From: Cupriavidus sp. D384
GTDB lineage: Bacteria; Pseudomonadota; Gammaproteobacteria; Burkholderiales; Burkholderiaceae
Assembly: GCF_001652915.1 (NCBI RefSeq)
Contig: NZ_BBQI01000009.1
Location: 186,001-250,000, forward strand
Direction of reading: 5' to 3'
Length of the DNA: 64,000 bases
Shown here: positions 54,183 through 64,000 of the stretch, in pieces
Layout: each line of letters begins with the position of its first letter
Position numbering within the stretch: the stretch's first letter is position 1
The notes under the pieces: generated by a model
Seen by the model: the letters and a program-made list of their open reading frames with translations, nothing else
What the model was told of the DNA's origin: nothing
The model's database searches: none
Translations under genes and position numbers: made by a program

Positions 54183-54923
54183 TCAGAGCGACATGCCGCC
54201 GCTGGCCTCGATCGTCGTGCCGTTCACATAGCTGGCGTCGTCGCTGGCAAGGAATGCGTAGATGGCGGCAATCTCGGACGGCTCGGCCAGGCGGCGCATC
54301 CAGCAATGTTCCTTCATGCCGTCCAGCACCTTTTCCGGCACGCTCTGCAGGATCTCGGTGTTCACAAAGCCCGGGCAGACCGCGTTCACGCGCACGCCCT
54401 TGGGGCCCAGTTCGCGGGCCCAGGTCTTGGTGAAGCCGATCACCCCGAACTTGCTCGCCGCGTAGTTGGTCTGGCCGAAGTTGCCATACAGGCCAACCAC
54501 GCTCGACGCGTTCAGGATCACGCCCTTGCCCTGCTCCGTCATGACGGCGGCCACGGCCTGGGCGCAGTGGAACACGCCCTTGAGATTGACGTCGATCACG
54601 GCGTCGAACTGGGCTTCGGTCATCTTCGCCAGCCGCGCGTCCTTGGTGATGCCGGCGTTGTTGACCAGGATGTCGATGCGGCCATGGCGCGCCAGCGTGG
54701 CGGCGACCACGCCATCCACTTCGTCGCGGCTGGTCACGTCAACCTTGTGCGCGTCGATGCTGGCGCCGGTGGCGGCCAGGCGTTCGGCGGCCTCGCGCAC
54801 ACGTGTTTCATTCACATCGCAAAGCACAAGCTTCGCGCCCTCGGCAGCAAAACGCTCCGCCGTGGCAAACCCGATACCGGCGGCTGCACCGGTGATGATG
54901 GCGACCCGTCCTTCCAATTTCAT
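54183..54923 (-). CDS. fabG: SDR family 3-oxoacyl-ACP reductase (FabG-like)
   Basis: A 246-residue short-chain dehydrogenase. The glycine motif [15 protein letters not shown], the catalytic serine region [13 protein letters not shown] and YAASK are intact. It may reduce 3-oxoacyl-ACP or acetoacetyl-CoA. The ATG at 54923 overlaps the ubiC-like stop by four bases. Confidence 0.87.
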   Translation of the reverse strand: MKLEGRVAIITGAAAGIGFATAERFAAEGAKLVLCDVNETRVREAAERLAATGASIDAHKVDVTSRDEVDGVVAATLARHGRIDILVNNAGITKDARLAKMTEAQFDAVIDVNLKGVFHCAQAVAAVMTEQGKGVILNASSVVGLYGNFGQTNYAASKFGVIGFTKTWARELGPKGVRVNAVCPGFVNTEILQSVPEKVLDGMKEHCWMRRLAEPSEIAAIYAFLASDDASYVNGTTIEASGGMSL

Positions 54924-55570
54924 GATGCTTGTCTCTCTTCCTTGCTGTGTGTGTCGATACGGCGGGGCAGTCTGGTGCCGCCCGCGCCAATGTTGGCAGG
55001 CGCGGCCCGTGCCAGCAGGTCTGGCAGAAAGACCTCTGTCACGAGCATGGCGCCGCCGCCGCGCCGGAATACCGAACGCCGCGCAGGCAGCATCGGCACC
55101 GACGCAAACGCCGGCAACACCCGCTGCAGCGCCTGGCGCAGCGGGTGGTTGATGGAAAGTCGCGCGAACTGGAACGGATCGCGCCGCACACGCGGGTCCA
55201 CGAACAGCGCACCGCCCAGCGGACGGTTGCCCAGCCCGCGCAGGAAGGGCCAGTCTCGCCTCGCCCGCCAAGGATCGACGATGGTATGGGCGAACACCGC
55301 GGGCACATCGTCGCAGATCAGCAGCACTTCACGTGTAATGGCCGGTACCGGGCGGATCAGGCCCAGCGCCTGCCATTCGTCGGCAAACGGCAGTTGCGGC
55401 GCCTGCGCCAGACGTTGCACGCAAAAGCGTGACGATGCCGACATCAACCGCGCCGTCAGCGAGCCCTCGCCGGTAATCCAGCGGCGCTGGTTCAGCGGAA
55501 TGGCCGCGTCATGCGGCAGATGGGCGTGCCAGGCGGCGCGCAGGCCCTGGAGGCCGCTCGCGGCCGTCAT
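54920..55570 (-). CDS. ubiC: Chorismate lyase
   Basis: A 216-residue protein with the family pattern [38 protein letters not shown] and [20 protein letters not shown], where the product-binding arginine and glutamate lie. It makes 4-hydroxybenzoate for ubiquinone. Overlaps of four bases with both fabG and the upstream esterase gene show a tight operon. Confidence 0.87.
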   Translation of the reverse strand: MTAASGLQGLRAAWHAHLPHDAAIPLNQRRWITGEGSLTARLMSASSRFCVQRLAQAPQLPFADEWQALGLIRPVPAITREVLLICDDVPAVFAHTIVDPWRARRDWPFLRGLGNRPLGGALFVDPRVRRDPFQFARLSINHPLRQALQRVLPAFASVPMLPARRSVFRRGGGAMLVTEVFLPDLLARAAPANIGAGGTRLPRRIDTHSKEERQAS

Positions 55571-56166
55571 ACCTGGAGTTTTCCGACCGGTACATAGCCG
55601 CAGAAGGACAGTACATCGTCGACGTAGTCCTCGAATTCGCTGATGCCGTGGTCGCTGCCTTCGATGATGCGGATATTGGCGCCCGGGCAGGCATCTACCA
55701 TCTCGCGATAGTCGAGCACCTCGTCGCCAGTGGCGGCCAGCAGGTAATAGCGTTCGGGCCGCGTGATGGCGTCCACGCGCAGCGCCAGCAGTTCCTGAAG
55801 GTGTTCGGGGCGGACCACGACCGAGCCGCCCCCGTGGTACAGCGGCTGCTCGCCCAGGTATTTCTCCAGGTCGGTCCACGGATGGATGGCCGGATTGAGC
55901 AGCACGGCGCGGCAGCCGTGCTTTTCGGCCAGCCAGCGCGCGTAGAAGCCGCCCAGCGACGACCCGACAATGGCGATATCGGTCTCGCCACCGGCGCGGG
56001 CGCCGCGGATGGCAGCCTCGGCCTGGGCAATCGCCTCGGACGGCGACACGTTGAGCATCGGGCAGGCGAAATACTTCTCCAGCCCCCACGCGCGCATCCG
56101 GTCCTGCACCAGCCGCGACTTCATAGACTGCGGCGAGGAGCGAAAACCGTGCAGGTACAGCAGCAT
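55567..56166 (-). CDS. YqiA/YcfP family alpha/beta-hydrolase
   Basis: A 199-residue esterase-like protein. It starts [20 protein letters not shown]; the nucleophile elbow is [18 protein letters not shown] and the late histidine lies in [20 protein letters not shown]. Substrate unknown. First gene of the three-gene set with ubiC and fabG. Confidence 0.87.
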   Translation of the reverse strand: MLLYLHGFRSSPQSMKSRLVQDRMRAWGLEKYFACPMLNVSPSEAIAQAEAAIRGARAGGETDIAIVGSSLGGFYARWLAEKHGCRAVLLNPAIHPWTDLEKYLGEQPLYHGGGSVVVRPEHLQELLALRVDAITRPERYYLLAATGDEVLDYREMVDACPGANIRIIEGSDHGISEFEDYVDDVLSFCGYVPVGKLQV

Positions 56167-56183
56167 GTGATGTCCTACCGTTG

Positions 56184-57563
56184 TCAGGCGCGCGCCTTGA
56201 TGGCGTCGAGCAGCTTCTGGTGGACGCCACCGAAGCCGCCGTTGCTCATCACCAGTACCTGGTCGCCGGGCTGCGCGGCGGCGGTGACCGCAGCCACCAG
56301 CTCGCCCAGGTCCTGGAAGGCGGCGGCCTTGTCGCCCATCGGCGCCAGTGCGTCACCCAGGTTCCAGCCCAGCGCATCCTTGCCGGACGGCGCGCCATAG
56401 CCGAACACCAGGTCGGCGGCTTCGAGGCTGGCCGGCAGCTGGGCGGCCATCACGCCGAGCTTCATCGTGTTGGAACGCGGTTCCAGTACGGCCAGAATGC
56501 GGGCGTTGCCCACGCGGCGGCGCAGGCCGTCGAGCGTGGTCTGGATGGCGGTGGGATGATGCGCGAAATCGTCATAGACCGTAATGCCGTCAGCCACGCC
56601 ACGCACTTCCATGCGGCGCTTGACGTTGGCAAAGCGGCCCAGCGACTCGATGGCCTGGGCCGGCGGCACGCCCACGTGGCGCGCGGCGGCAATCGCGGCA
56701 ATCGCGTTCATGCGGTTGTGCGTGCCCTGCAGGTCCCAGACCACGGTGCCCTGCAGTTCCTCGCGGAAGTACACGTCGAAGGCGTCCTTGCCAGCCGGCG
56801 CGGCCGTGCGAGCATCGCCCTCGCGCCAGTCGCCCATGCCGAACTGCTCCACCTCGCTCCAGCAGCCGCGCTCCAGCACGCGGGCCAGCGCCGGCTCGTT
56901 GCCGTTCACGACCAGACGGCCCTGCCCCGGCACCGTACGCACCAGATGGTGGAATTGGGTCTCGATCGCCGCAAGATCGGGGAAGATGTCGGCGTGATCG
57001 TATTCCAGGTTGTTCAGGATGGCCGTGCGCGGGCGGTAGTGGACAAACTTGCTGCGCTTGTCGAAGAAAGCGGTGTCGTACTCGTCGGCCTCGATCACGA
57101 AGAAGTCGGATTCGGTCAGCCGGGCCGAGATGCCGAAGTTCTGCGGCACGCCGCCCACCAGGAAGCCCGGGTTGTAGCCTGCGTCCTCGAGCAGCCAGGA
57201 CAGCATCGACGTGGTGGTGGTCTTGCCATGCGTGCCAGCCACGGCCAGCGTCCACTTGCCGTTCAGCACGTGTTCGCCCAGCCATTGCGGGCCCGACACG
57301 TACGGCAGGTTGCGGTCGAGGATGGCTTCCATAAGCGGGTTGCCGCGCGACACCACGTTGCCGATCACGTACAGGTCGGGATTCAGCGACAGCTGCTCCG
57401 GATCGAACCCCTCGATCAGTTCGATGCCCTGGGCTTCGAGCTGGGTGCTCATGGGCGGGTAGACATTGGCGTCGCAGCCGGTCACGCGGTGACCCGCCTG
57501 TCGCGCCAGGACCGCAAGGCCGCCCATGAACGTACCGCAGATGCCAAGGATATGAATATGCAT
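56184..57563 (-). CDS. mpl: UDP-N-acetylmuramate:L-alanyl-gamma-D-glutamyl-meso-diaminopimelate ligase
   Basis: A 459-residue Mur ligase used in cell-wall peptide recycling. It starts [20 protein letters not shown], with the P-loop [17 protein letters not shown] and the N-terminal [19 protein letters not shown] typical of Mpl. The end [20 protein letters not shown] also fits. It ends 17 bp before the yqiA-like gene. Confidence 0.95.
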   Translation of the reverse strand: MHIHILGICGTFMGGLAVLARQAGHRVTGCDANVYPPMSTQLEAQGIELIEGFDPEQLSLNPDLYVIGNVVSRGNPLMEAILDRNLPYVSGPQWLGEHVLNGKWTLAVAGTHGKTTTTSMLSWLLEDAGYNPGFLVGGVPQNFGISARLTESDFFVIEADEYDTAFFDKRSKFVHYRPRTAILNNLEYDHADIFPDLAAIETQFHHLVRTVPGQGRLVVNGNEPALARVLERGCWSEVEQFGMGDWREGDARTAAPAGKDAFDVYFREELQGTVVWDLQGTHNRMNAIAAIAAARHVGVPPAQAIESLGRFANVKRRMEVRGVADGITVYDDFAHHPTAIQTTLDGLRRRVGNARILAVLEPRSNTMKLGVMAAQLPASLEAADLVFGYGAPSGKDALGWNLGDALAPMGDKAAAFQDLGELVAAVTAAAQPGDQVLVMSNGGFGGVHQKLLDAIKARA

Positions 57564-57712
57564 GGGAGCTTCGGGAATGCGTGGGGCCGCGGCGGCCGGG
57601 CCGCGCGGCACTGGAAAGAAGGCTCTGATTGTACCTGCATGCGCGGGGTTCCCCGGGCTGCGCCACCGTGCCACAGACTTCGTCGAACGGCCATGCGGGT
57701 ATCATCGACACC

Positions 57713-58396
57713 ATGTCCAGACGTACCCCCTCCGACCCCGCCCGCCTGCGCGAGGAAATCGCCCAGGCCGCTGCGCGCATGATCGCCGAAGATGGCGCCG
57801 ATTACGCCACCGCCAAGCGCAAGGCCGCGCGCCAGCTGCTTGGCGACACCCGCGTGGCCGGCGAATGGCTACCCGACAACGACATGATCGAGGAAGAGGT
57901 GCGCGCCTATCAGGCCCTGTTCCACAGCGAGGAGCAGCCGCGCATCCTGGCCCTGCTGCGCCAGCTGGCACTGTTTGCCATGGAAGACCTGGCCCCGTTC
58001 CGTCCGTACCTGGTGGGCGCCGTGCTCAACGGCACGGCCACCGAGCATTCCGACGTCTATATACAGTGCTTCTGCGACAGCCCCAAGGACGTGGCGCTGC
58101 ACCTGCTCAACGCCGGCGTGGATTTCGAGACCAGCGAGAGCCGGCATTTTGCCGGTCGGGCCGACGTGGAGACGCTGAGTTTCCTGTGGCGCGGCCAGTG
58201 GCCGGCCCTGCGCGAGGCGCGCCAGCTGGCCGGCGAGATCCGCGCCACGCTGGGTGCGCCGGTCGGCATCCATATCGCGCTGTATGATGCCAACGATGAA
58301 CGCGGCGCGGCGCGGGCCGATGCCAGCGGCCGCGTGACCCGGGCCGACGCCAACGCCGTGCGCAACTTGGCCGGCGGGACCACCGGCGGCCAGTGA
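57713..58396 (+). CDS. Hypothetical protein, possibly nucleotidyltransferase-like
   Basis: A 227-residue protein. The N terminus is helical and basic (REEIAQAAARMIAEDGADYA). The middle segment PYLVGAVLNGTATEHSDVYI, then QCFCDSPKDVALHLLNAG, has the G-x(n)-SD-h-D/h-h pattern of minimal nucleotidyltransferases, though the second acidic residue of the usual DxD pair is not obvious. Divergent from mpl, 59 bp before tlpA. No firm function. Confidence 0.65.
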   Translation: MSRRTPSDPARLREEIAQAAARMIAEDGADYATAKRKAARQLLGDTRVAGEWLPDNDMIEEEVRAYQALFHSEEQPRILALLRQLALFAMEDLAPFRPYLVGAVLNGTATEHSDVYIQCFCDSPKDVALHLLNAGVDFETSESRHFAGRADVETLSFLWRGQWPALREARQLAGEIRATLGAPVGIHIALYDANDERGAARADASGRVTRADANAVRNLAGGTTGGQ

Positions 58397-58455
58397 TTCC
58401 CGGACAGGCCCATCGCCCCCTATCTATATAGAACTGTCATCAACGCCACCCGAAC

Positions 58456-59010
58456 ATGACTGCATCGACACCCGGCTCCACACCCGCTCCCCGCTCATCG
58501 CTTGTTATCTGGATCGTCGTAGCCATCGTGGCGGCGGCCGCCGGGGTGCTGGTGGCAAATTTTGCGCTGGCGCCCAAACAGGCGTCCGACCAGGCCGTTG
58601 AATCGCTGTTTCAGGCAAAAATGCCCGATCCGTCAGGCACCGAGCTGGATCTGTCGAAGTTTCGTGGCAAGACACTGGTGGTCAACTTCTGGGCCCCCTG
58701 GTGTGGTCCCTGCGTGGAAGAGATGCCCGAACTGACCGCCCTGCATGGCGAATACGCCCAGCGCAATGTCGAATTCATCGGCATCGGCATCGATTCGGCC
58801 AGCAACATCCAGGAATTTCTCAAGAAAGTACCGGTCAAGTACCCCCTTGCCGTGGCGGGCTTTACCGGCACCGAACTGGCAAAGAGCTTCGGCAATGCGC
58901 AGGGCGGCCTGCCCTATACGGTCATCATCACGCCCGAGGGCGGTGTGAAGTACCGCAAGATGGGCCGCGTCCACGCCGACGAACTGCGCAAGGAATTGCC
59001 GGGCGCCTGA
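58456..59010 (+). CDS. TlpA-like membrane-anchored thioredoxin
   Basis: A 184-residue protein with an N-terminal anchor (LVIWIVVAIVAAAAGVLVAN) and a periplasmic thioredoxin domain bearing the active site FWAPWCGPCVEEMPEL and the cis-proline loop GGLPYTVII. It reduces disulfides in the periplasm, for example in cytochrome c maturation. The partner protein is unknown. Confidence 0.9.
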   Translation: MTASTPGSTPAPRSSLVIWIVVAIVAAAAGVLVANFALAPKQASDQAVESLFQAKMPDPSGTELDLSKFRGKTLVVNFWAPWCGPCVEEMPELTALHGEYAQRNVEFIGIGIDSASNIQEFLKKVPVKYPLAVAGFTGTELAKSFGNAQGGLPYTVIITPEGGVKYRKMGRVHADELRKELPGA

Positions 59011-59188
59011 TAGCCCGGCACCGACGGGTTAGCCAAATAGCGGGAATTTGAGCCGATCTCCGGCCAAAACCCGCCCAACCCACCGCCAACGTGCGGGCAA
59101 ACCCCCATCCACACCGGTTTTGGGGCTAAAAGGGCGCTTTCCGGGTCGGAAATGTCTTAAGGGCGACATCCAGCCTTGTATCCCGAGC

Positions 59189-59218
59189 TAGACAAATCCC
59201 TCTAAGCTACGGTAATCT
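59189..59218 (+). promoter_or_regulatory. Candidate promoter of aroQ-accBC
   Basis: TAGACA (59189-59194) and TAATCT (59213-59218) are 18 bp apart, about 30 bp before the aroQ start. Confidence 0.5.
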
Positions 59219-59250
59219 CCGCGCAATTTCGTTGAACTGGTCGAGCCGCC

Positions 59251-59730
59251 GTGTCTTCTACCCCTACCGTCAGCCGCTCCGCCCGCTACCGCAAAGTGCT
59301 GGTTCTGCATGGTCCGAACCTGAATTTGCTGGGCACGCGCGAGCCGCAGACTTACGGACATACCACGCTGGCCGACATCAACGACGCGCTGGCAAAACGC
59401 GCGGCGTCCGCAGGTATCGGGCTGGACACGTTCCAGTCCAACCATGAGGGCGCCCTGGTGGACCGCGTTCATGCTGCGCGCGGCGAAGGGGTAGATCTCG
59501 TCATCATCAATCCCGCGGCCTTCACGCATACCAGCGTGGCGCTGCGCGATGCGCTGGCCGGCGTGGCAATCCCCTTTGTCGAGGTACATCTGTCCAACGT
59601 GCATCGCCGGGAGCCGTTCCGCCATCACTCGTATTTTTCCGATCAGGCGATCGGGGTGATCTGCGGCCTGGGCTGGCAGGGATACCTGCTGGCGCTGGAA
59701 TACGCGCTGGCGCAGGAACAGGACAGCTGA
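59251..59730 (+). CDS. aroQ: 3-dehydroquinate dehydratase, type II
   Basis: A 159-residue enzyme of the shikimate pathway. [36 protein letters not shown] and [20 protein letters not shown] hold the active-site tyrosine, asparagine and histidine. It starts at a GTG. It lies upstream of accB as in many proteobacteria. Confidence 0.95.
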   Translation: MSSTPTVSRSARYRKVLVLHGPNLNLLGTREPQTYGHTTLADINDALAKRAASAGIGLDTFQSNHEGALVDRVHAARGEGVDLVIINPAAFTHTSVALRDALAGVAIPFVEVHLSNVHRREPFRHHSYFSDQAIGVICGLGWQGYLLALEYALAQEQDS

Positions 59731-59871
59731 CGCCCGCACCGCATCTGCAAGAGCGAGACAACCGCGGCCTGACGCGCTTGCGTGACAGGCCAAATCAACA
59801 ATGACTGACCGCCGCCGTCCCCTTCCCTGACATGAAGGTGACCGGACAACCCGATTCTGGAGGATAAGAAG

Positions 59872-60333
59872 ATGGACCTGCGCAAGCTGAAGACGCTGAT
59901 CGACCTGGTGGCCGAATCCGGCATTTCGGAGCTCGAAGTGACCGAGGGCGACGGCAAGGTTCGCATCGTCAAGCAACCGCCGCAGGTGCTGGCGCCGGTT
60001 GCCATGCCCCAGCTTCAGGCCCTGCCGCCCGCCGCTGCTCCCATGGCCGGCGCTGCCGCCCCGGCCGCCGCCGCCGAAGCCGCCCCGCAACTGCCGGCCG
60101 GCCACGTGGTGACGTCGCCGATGGTCGGCACGTTCTACCGCGCGCCGTCGCCGGGCGCCGCGCCGTTCGTGAACGTGGGCGATACCGTCAAGGAAGGCCA
60201 GACCGTCTGCATCATCGAAGCCATGAAGCTGCTCAACGAAATCGAGTGCGACAAGGCTGGCGTGATCAAGGAAATCCTCGTCGAAAACGGCCAGGCTGTG
60301 GAATACGGCCAGCCGCTGTTCGTGATCGGCTAA
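59872..60333 (+). CDS. accB: Acetyl-CoA carboxylase biotin carboxyl carrier protein
   Basis: A 153-residue protein. The C-terminal biotinyl domain carries the biotinylated lysine in [11 protein letters not shown], preceded by an alanine/proline-rich linker (about residues 45-80). GGAGGATAAGAAG precedes the ATG. It carries CO2 between AccC and the transferase for malonyl-CoA synthesis. Confidence 0.96.
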   Translation: MDLRKLKTLIDLVAESGISELEVTEGDGKVRIVKQPPQVLAPVAMPQLQALPPAAAPMAGAAAPAAAAEAAPQLPAGHVVTSPMVGTFYRAPSPGAAPFVNVGDTVKEGQTVCIIEAMKLLNEIECDKAGVIKEILVENGQAVEYGQPLFVIG

Positions 60334-60447
60334 GCCGTCAGCCGGCTGGCGCGGCAGGCGGGCCCCCGGGGGCTCCTGCCGCATGCGTTGGCCCGGTACG
60401 CCATCCAGGCGTGCGCGGGCCCGCCCCTGTTCTCGCAGAGAGAGACC

Positions 60448-61815
60448 ATGTTTGAAAAAATTCTGATCGCGAACCGCGGCGAAATCGCCCTTCGCATCCA
60501 GCGCGCCTGCCGCGAGCTGGGCATCAAGACCGTGGTGGTGTACTCGGAAGCCGACAAGGAAGCCAAGTACGTCAAGCTGGCCGACGAAGCCGTCTGTATC
60601 GGCCCGGCCCCGTCGCCGCTGTCCTACCTGAACATGCCGGCCATCATTTCGGCCGCCGAAGTCACCGACGCCCAGGCGATCCACCCGGGCTACGGCTTCC
60701 TGTCGGAAAACGCCGACTTTGCCGAGCGCGTGGAGAAATCCGGCTTCGTGTTCATCGGCCCGACGTCCGACAGCATCCGCCTGATGGGCGACAAGGTGTC
60801 GGCCAAGCAGGCCATGATCAAGTCCGGCGTGCCGTGCGTGCCGGGTTCGGAAGGCGCCCTGCCCGACGATCCCAAGGAAATCCTGGCAACCGCGCGCCGC
60901 GTGGGCTACCCGGTGATCATCAAGGCTGCCGGTGGTGGGGGTGGCCGCGGCATGCGCGTGGTGCATACCGAGGCTGCGCTGATCAACGCCGTCAACATGA
61001 CGCGCGAGGAAGCCGGCCGGGCCTTCGGCAACCCCGAGGTCTACATGGAGAAGTTCCTCGAGAACCCGCGCCATGTGGAAATCCAGATCCTGGCCGACCA
61101 GCACAAGCAGGCCATCTGGCTGGGCGAGCGCGACTGCTCGATGCAGCGCCGCCACCAGAAGGTGATCGAGGAAGCGCCGGCACCGCACATTCCGCGCCGC
61201 CTGATCGAGCGCATCGGCGACCGCTGCGCCGATGCCTGCAAGAAGATCGGCTACCGTGGCGCCGGCACGTTCGAATTCCTGTACGAGAACAACGAGTTCT
61301 ACTTCATCGAGATGAACACGCGCGTGCAGGTCGAGCACCCGGTCACCGAGATGATCACGGGCATCGACATCGTGCAGGAACAGATCCGCATCGCCTACGG
61401 CGAGAAGCTGCGCTTCCGCCAGAAGGACGTGGAACTGCGCGGTCACGCGATCGAATGCCGGATCAACGCCGAGGATCCGTTCAAGTTCACGCCGTCGCCG
61501 GGCCGCATCACCGCCTGGCACATGCCCGGCGGCCCCGGTGTCCGTGTGGACTCGCACGCGTATGATGGCTACTTCGTGCCGCCCAACTACGACTCCATGA
61601 TCGGCAAGATCATCACGTACGGCGCCACGCGTGACCAGGCCATCGCCCGCATGCGCATCGCGCTGTCGGAGATGGTGGTGGACGGCATCCTGACCAACGT
61701 GCCGCTGCACCGCGAACTGATGCTCGACGCCAACTTCGTGGAAGGCGGCACCAGCATCCATTATCTTGAACACCGCCTGGCCCAGAAGGCCAACGCCCAG
61801 GGCGAGAAGCCCTGA
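60448..61815 (+). CDS. accC: Acetyl-CoA carboxylase biotin carboxylase
   Basis: A 455-residue ATP-grasp enzyme. Motifs are [20 protein letters not shown], the glycine-rich loop [14 protein letters not shown] and [20 protein letters not shown]. The start MFEKILIAN at 60448 is the family start. Cotranscribed with accB after 114 bp. Confidence 0.97.
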   Translation: MFEKILIANRGEIALRIQRACRELGIKTVVVYSEADKEAKYVKLADEAVCIGPAPSPLSYLNMPAIISAAEVTDAQAIHPGYGFLSENADFAERVEKSGFVFIGPTSDSIRLMGDKVSAKQAMIKSGVPCVPGSEGALPDDPKEILATARRVGYPVIIKAAGGGGGRGMRVVHTEAALINAVNMTREEAGRAFGNPEVYMEKFLENPRHVEIQILADQHKQAIWLGERDCSMQRRHQKVIEEAPAPHIPRRLIERIGDRCADACKKIGYRGAGTFEFLYENNEFYFIEMNTRVQVEHPVTEMITGIDIVQEQIRIAYGEKLRFRQKDVELRGHAIECRINAEDPFKFTPSPGRITAWHMPGGPGVRVDSHAYDGYFVPPNYDSMIGKIITYGATRDQAIARMRIALSEMVVDGILTNVPLHRELMLDANFVEGGTSIHYLEHRLAQKANAQGEKP

Positions 61816-61859
61816 AGCGGGGGCCAGACCGGCCCGGCTTGCAGTCTTAAAGGAAATCC

Positions 61860-62771
61860 GTGGCATTCCAGGAATGTGTGATCGAAATTGCGCAGGATCA
61901 GGCTGAAGCCTGGTCCGATGCATTGTTCGACCTCGGCGCGCTGTCGGTATCGGTGGAAGACGCCGACGCCGATACGCCCGACGAGCAACCGCTCTTTGGA
62001 GAGCCCGGACTGGAGCCGACGCGGCTGGCATGGAACCGCTCGCGCGTGGTGGCGCTCTTCGACGAAGAGACCGACCCCGCGCTGGTGGTGACCGCTGCCG
62101 CGAACGCGCTCGATGTCGACCCCGTGCCGGCGTTCACGCTGCGTGCGGTGGAAGACCAGGACTGGGTACGCCTGACCCAGTCGCAATTCGAACCGATCCG
62201 CGTGGGCGAAAAGATCTGGGTCGTGCCGTCGTGGCACGAGGCGCCGGAGCCCGACGCGGTCATCCTGGAACTCGATCCGGGCCTGGCCTTTGGCACGGGC
62301 AGCCATCCGACCACGCGCCTGTGCATGCAATGGCTGGAGCAGCACGTGCAGGCCGGCGAGACGGTGCTCGACTACGGTTGCGGTTCGGGCATTCTGGCCA
62401 TCGTGGCCAGGAAGCTCGGCGCGGGCGAGACGATCGGCATCGACATCGACCCGAACGCAGTCGAGGCATCGCGCTACAACGCCGAACGCAACCACGTGGA
62501 AGCCAGCTTCGCGCTGCCGGAATCGGTATCCGAAGCCACCTACGACCTGGTGGTAGCCAACATTCTTTCGAATCCGCTCAAGCTGATGGCCGCGATGCTG
62601 TCGGCGCGCGTGCGTCCGGGCGGCCGGCTGGTGCTGTCCGGCGTGCTGGAACGGCAGGCCGATGAAGTGGCCGCCGCCTACGCGCCGTGGCTCGCCATGT
62701 CGGTCTGGCGCAGCGAGGAAGGCTGGGTCTGCCTGCACGGCACGCGCCCGTTGACTGCCAACCGTTCCTGA
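61860..62771 (+). CDS. prmA: Ribosomal protein L11 methyltransferase
   Basis: A 303-residue methyltransferase that trimethylates L11. The SAM motif is [20 protein letters not shown], with [20 protein letters not shown] and [10 protein letters not shown]. It starts at a GTG preceded by AAGGAAA. Follows accC by 44 bp. Confidence 0.94.
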   Translation: MAFQECVIEIAQDQAEAWSDALFDLGALSVSVEDADADTPDEQPLFGEPGLEPTRLAWNRSRVVALFDEETDPALVVTAAANALDVDPVPAFTLRAVEDQDWVRLTQSQFEPIRVGEKIWVVPSWHEAPEPDAVILELDPGLAFGTGSHPTTRLCMQWLEQHVQAGETVLDYGCGSGILAIVARKLGAGETIGIDIDPNAVEASRYNAERNHVEASFALPESVSEATYDLVVANILSNPLKLMAAMLSARVRPGGRLVLSGVLERQADEVAAAYAPWLAMSVWRSEEGWVCLHGTRPLTANRS

Positions 62772-62780
62772 TTCGTCATC

Positions 62781-64000
62781 ATGGCCGCCGCCAAGCTCGT
62801 CACGCGCTGCCCGGCCTGCCGCACCGCGTTCCGGCTCGTTGCGGATCAGTTGCGGCTGCGCCAGGGCCTGGTTCGCTGCGGACAATGCGACACCGTCTTC
62901 GATGCGCGTGAACACCTGATCGAGGTGCCCGCCCCCGCTGCGGCTTCGGCCAAGGCATCCACAGCGGCTACGCCGACAGCACCGACAGCACCTGCCGTGA
63001 CGATGGCCGCCGCGCTGGCCCATGCCGAGCGGACGCAGGCAACGGCCCGCGCGCGCGAAGACGACGCTCCGTTCCAACCGGGCTTTGATCCGGGCTACGA
63101 AGTCCCCGCGCTTGATTCGCCGACGACGATGATGTCGGAGCCGTCACCCGATGAAGAGGCTGGCGCGAATCCCGATGCGGCGGAAGCGGTTGCCGATGCC
63201 GGCGCCGCCAGCCCTGAAATCTCGCCCGAAATCTCGCCCGAAGTCGAATCGGAACCCGAATCGGAACCGGCAGTCGGGCATGCCGTCGCGCCGGAAACCG
63301 CCGATGCTGCGGCCGTCGAGACAGAAGCGCCGCAAGCCGACGTGGAACCGGTGTCCGAAACATCCACACCCGCATCAGCCGATACAGCGCCGGAAGCGGA
63401 AACCCCACTGACCGAACCGCCGCTGCCATGGCCGACGCTCGATCACTCGGCCTTCGACGACGAGCCGGTGCTGGCGCCGCAGTCGCCAGCGCCAGACGCA
63501 TCGCACGCATCCCAGGCATCGCACTCCTCGCTGGACCCGGCCGCGGCATTCGCGCCGAAGAACCCGTCCGGCATGCCGCCCTACGGCGCGTACAGCGCCA
63601 GGGCCAGTTGGCCGCCGCTGCGCCCCGCCGACGCACCATCGACCCGGCCCATGGCCGAAGCCGGTGCCGCAACGCCCGACGCAACTGCGTCCGCAGATGC
63701 GAAAGCGTCGCCCGATACCGTGTCGGATGGCGCGCGCGCGAAAGAAACGACTGATTCGACTGATTCAACTGATAGCACTGACACATCGGAAGCATCCGAT
63801 GTGTCCCATGTGCCTGCCGACACATCGCCCGACACGTCCGCCGATGCCTTGCCGGCGCCCGAGCCGTTTCCGCAGGCCGACCCGGTGCCCAGCGCCAGCG
63901 GTTTCCTGCGTGCCGAAGATCCAGCCGACCCCGAGGCCGAAGCCTGGGCGGCGCAGGCCAAGGACGTCATCGAACACGACCTTGGCGTCACGTTGCGCGA
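62781..64000 (+). CDS. Zinc-ribbon DUF3426-type protein, cut by the right edge
   Basis: The first 406 codons are present. The N terminus has a zinc ribbon with two C-x-x-C pairs (TRCPACRTAFRLVADQLRLR, LVRCGQCDTVFDAREH), typical of the MJ0042/DUF3426 proteins that follow prmA in beta-proteobacteria. A long proline-, alanine- and acid-rich linker follows and fills the rest of the visible gene, with small tandem repeats. The expected membrane helix and DUF3426 domain would lie beyond the window. Function unknown. Confidence 0.8.
   Translation, partial: MAAAKLVTRCPACRTAFRLVADQLRLRQGLVRCGQCDTVFDAREHLIEVPAPAAASAKASTAATPTAPTAPAVTMAAALAHAERTQATARAREDDAPFQPGFDPGYEVPALDSPTTMMSEPSPDEEAGANPDAAEAVADAGAASPEISPEISPEVESEPESEPAVGHAVAPETADAAAVETEAPQADVEPVSETSTPASADTAPEAETPLTEPPLPWPTLDHSAFDDEPVLAPQSPAPDASHASQASHSSLDPAAAFAPKNPSGMPPYGAYSARASWPPLRPADAPSTRPMAEAGAATPDATASADAKASPDTVSDGARAKETTDSTDSTDSTDTSEASDVSHVPADTSPDTSADALPAPEPFPQADPVPSASGFLRAEDPADPEAEAWAAQAKDVIEHDLGVTLR
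63216..63270 (+). repeat. Tandem 12-bp repeats in the linker of the DUF3426-type gene
   Basis: GAAATCTCGCCC occurs twice in a row, followed by two related 12-mers (GAAGTCGAATCG, GAACCCGAATCG). They encode SPEISPEISPEVESEPESEP. Confidence 0.75.
63750..63785 (+). repeat. Tandem 9-bp repeats in the linker of the DUF3426-type gene
   Basis: Repeated ACTGATTCG-like 9-mers encode TDSTDSTDSTDTSE. The array could vary in copy number between strains. Confidence 0.7.

Noticed and set aside
50833-54231. Very long open frame (over 1100 codons) on the plus strand opposite the RNB exonuclease and tonB genes
   Set aside because: It is an antisense shadow caused by high GC content; the product is rich in histidine, arginine and leucine without domains, and the minus-strand genes are clear.
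59188-62031. Minus-strand open frame of about 950 codons opposite aroQ, accB, accC and prmA
   Set aside because: Shadow of four well-supported genes.
63216-63785. CRISPR-like repeats near the right edge
   Set aside because: The repeats are short, tandem without spacers and in frame within a coding linker.

Overview
The window is a 64 kb stretch of high-GC chromosome from a beta-proteobacterium of the family Burkholderiaceae, most likely Cupriavidus (or a close relative of Ralstonia). The reasons are homologues of the Ralstonia phc quorum-sensing genes (phcB and a partial downstream gene at the left edge, phcA at 31.5-32.5 kb), a three-subunit transhydrogenase, and a housekeeping gene order typical of that family (leuS-lptE-holA-proA, dapB, bamE next to fur, thiL-pgpA-pncC, aroQ-accB-accC-prmA). 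Species cannot be named from the sequence alone. No tRNA, rRNA, CRISPR array, transposase or integrase was seen.

Layout: 0-1.5 kb phcB and the start of a probable phcS. 1.9-3.8 kb a cytochrome b561 with two YceI proteins. 4.2-6.5 kb purB and a glutathione S-transferase-like gene. 6.5-12.3 kb an accessory island, AT-rich over most of its length. 12.4-16.2 kb mnmA, a Nudix hydrolase, a dapA paralogue and a porin. 16.5-20.9 kb pntAA-pntAB-pntB and an unusual response regulator. 20.9-26.4 kb rRNA methyltransferase, HCCA-isomerase-like gene, hemJ, proA, holA, lptE. 26.4-33.4 kb leuS, dapB, bamE, fur, phcA, flavin reductase. 33.4-43.2 kb gap, tkt, speE-like, VOC protein, rsmE, yidB-like, a barnase/barstar-type pair and maeB. 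43.4-54 kb thiL-pgpA-pncC, pyrF, a DMT transporter, corA with a long leader, mtgA-aroE-tonB and an RNB exonuclease. 54-64 kb fabG-ubiC-yqiA, mpl, a nucleotidyltransferase-like orphan, tlpA, aroQ-accB-accC-prmA and a zinc-ribbon DUF3426-type protein cut by the right edge.

The most interesting part is 6.77-12.32 kb. It begins with a chimera in which the first ~110 codons of a CdiB/TpsB-type outer-membrane transporter are fused in frame to the middle of a CdiA/filamentous haemagglutinin. After two further junctions that change reading frame comes the last ~60 residues of a CdiA C-terminal toxin, whose stop codon overlaps the start of an immunity gene (ATGA). Behind it sits a row of further small AT-rich genes that alternate short toxin-tail fragments with intact-looking immunity genes, with duplicated fragments between them and a SUKH-like immunity gene at the end. 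A frameshifted kptA remnant closes the island on the other strand. I read this as a decayed contact-dependent inhibition (CDI) locus that has kept a library of immunity genes.

Other points of interest are the co-occurrence of phcB and phcA about 30 kb apart, an LqsR-like response regulator, a secreted barnase-like RNase translationally coupled to a barstar with a long N-terminal extension, a small ORF in the corA leader, and several strong inverted repeats in promoter regions.
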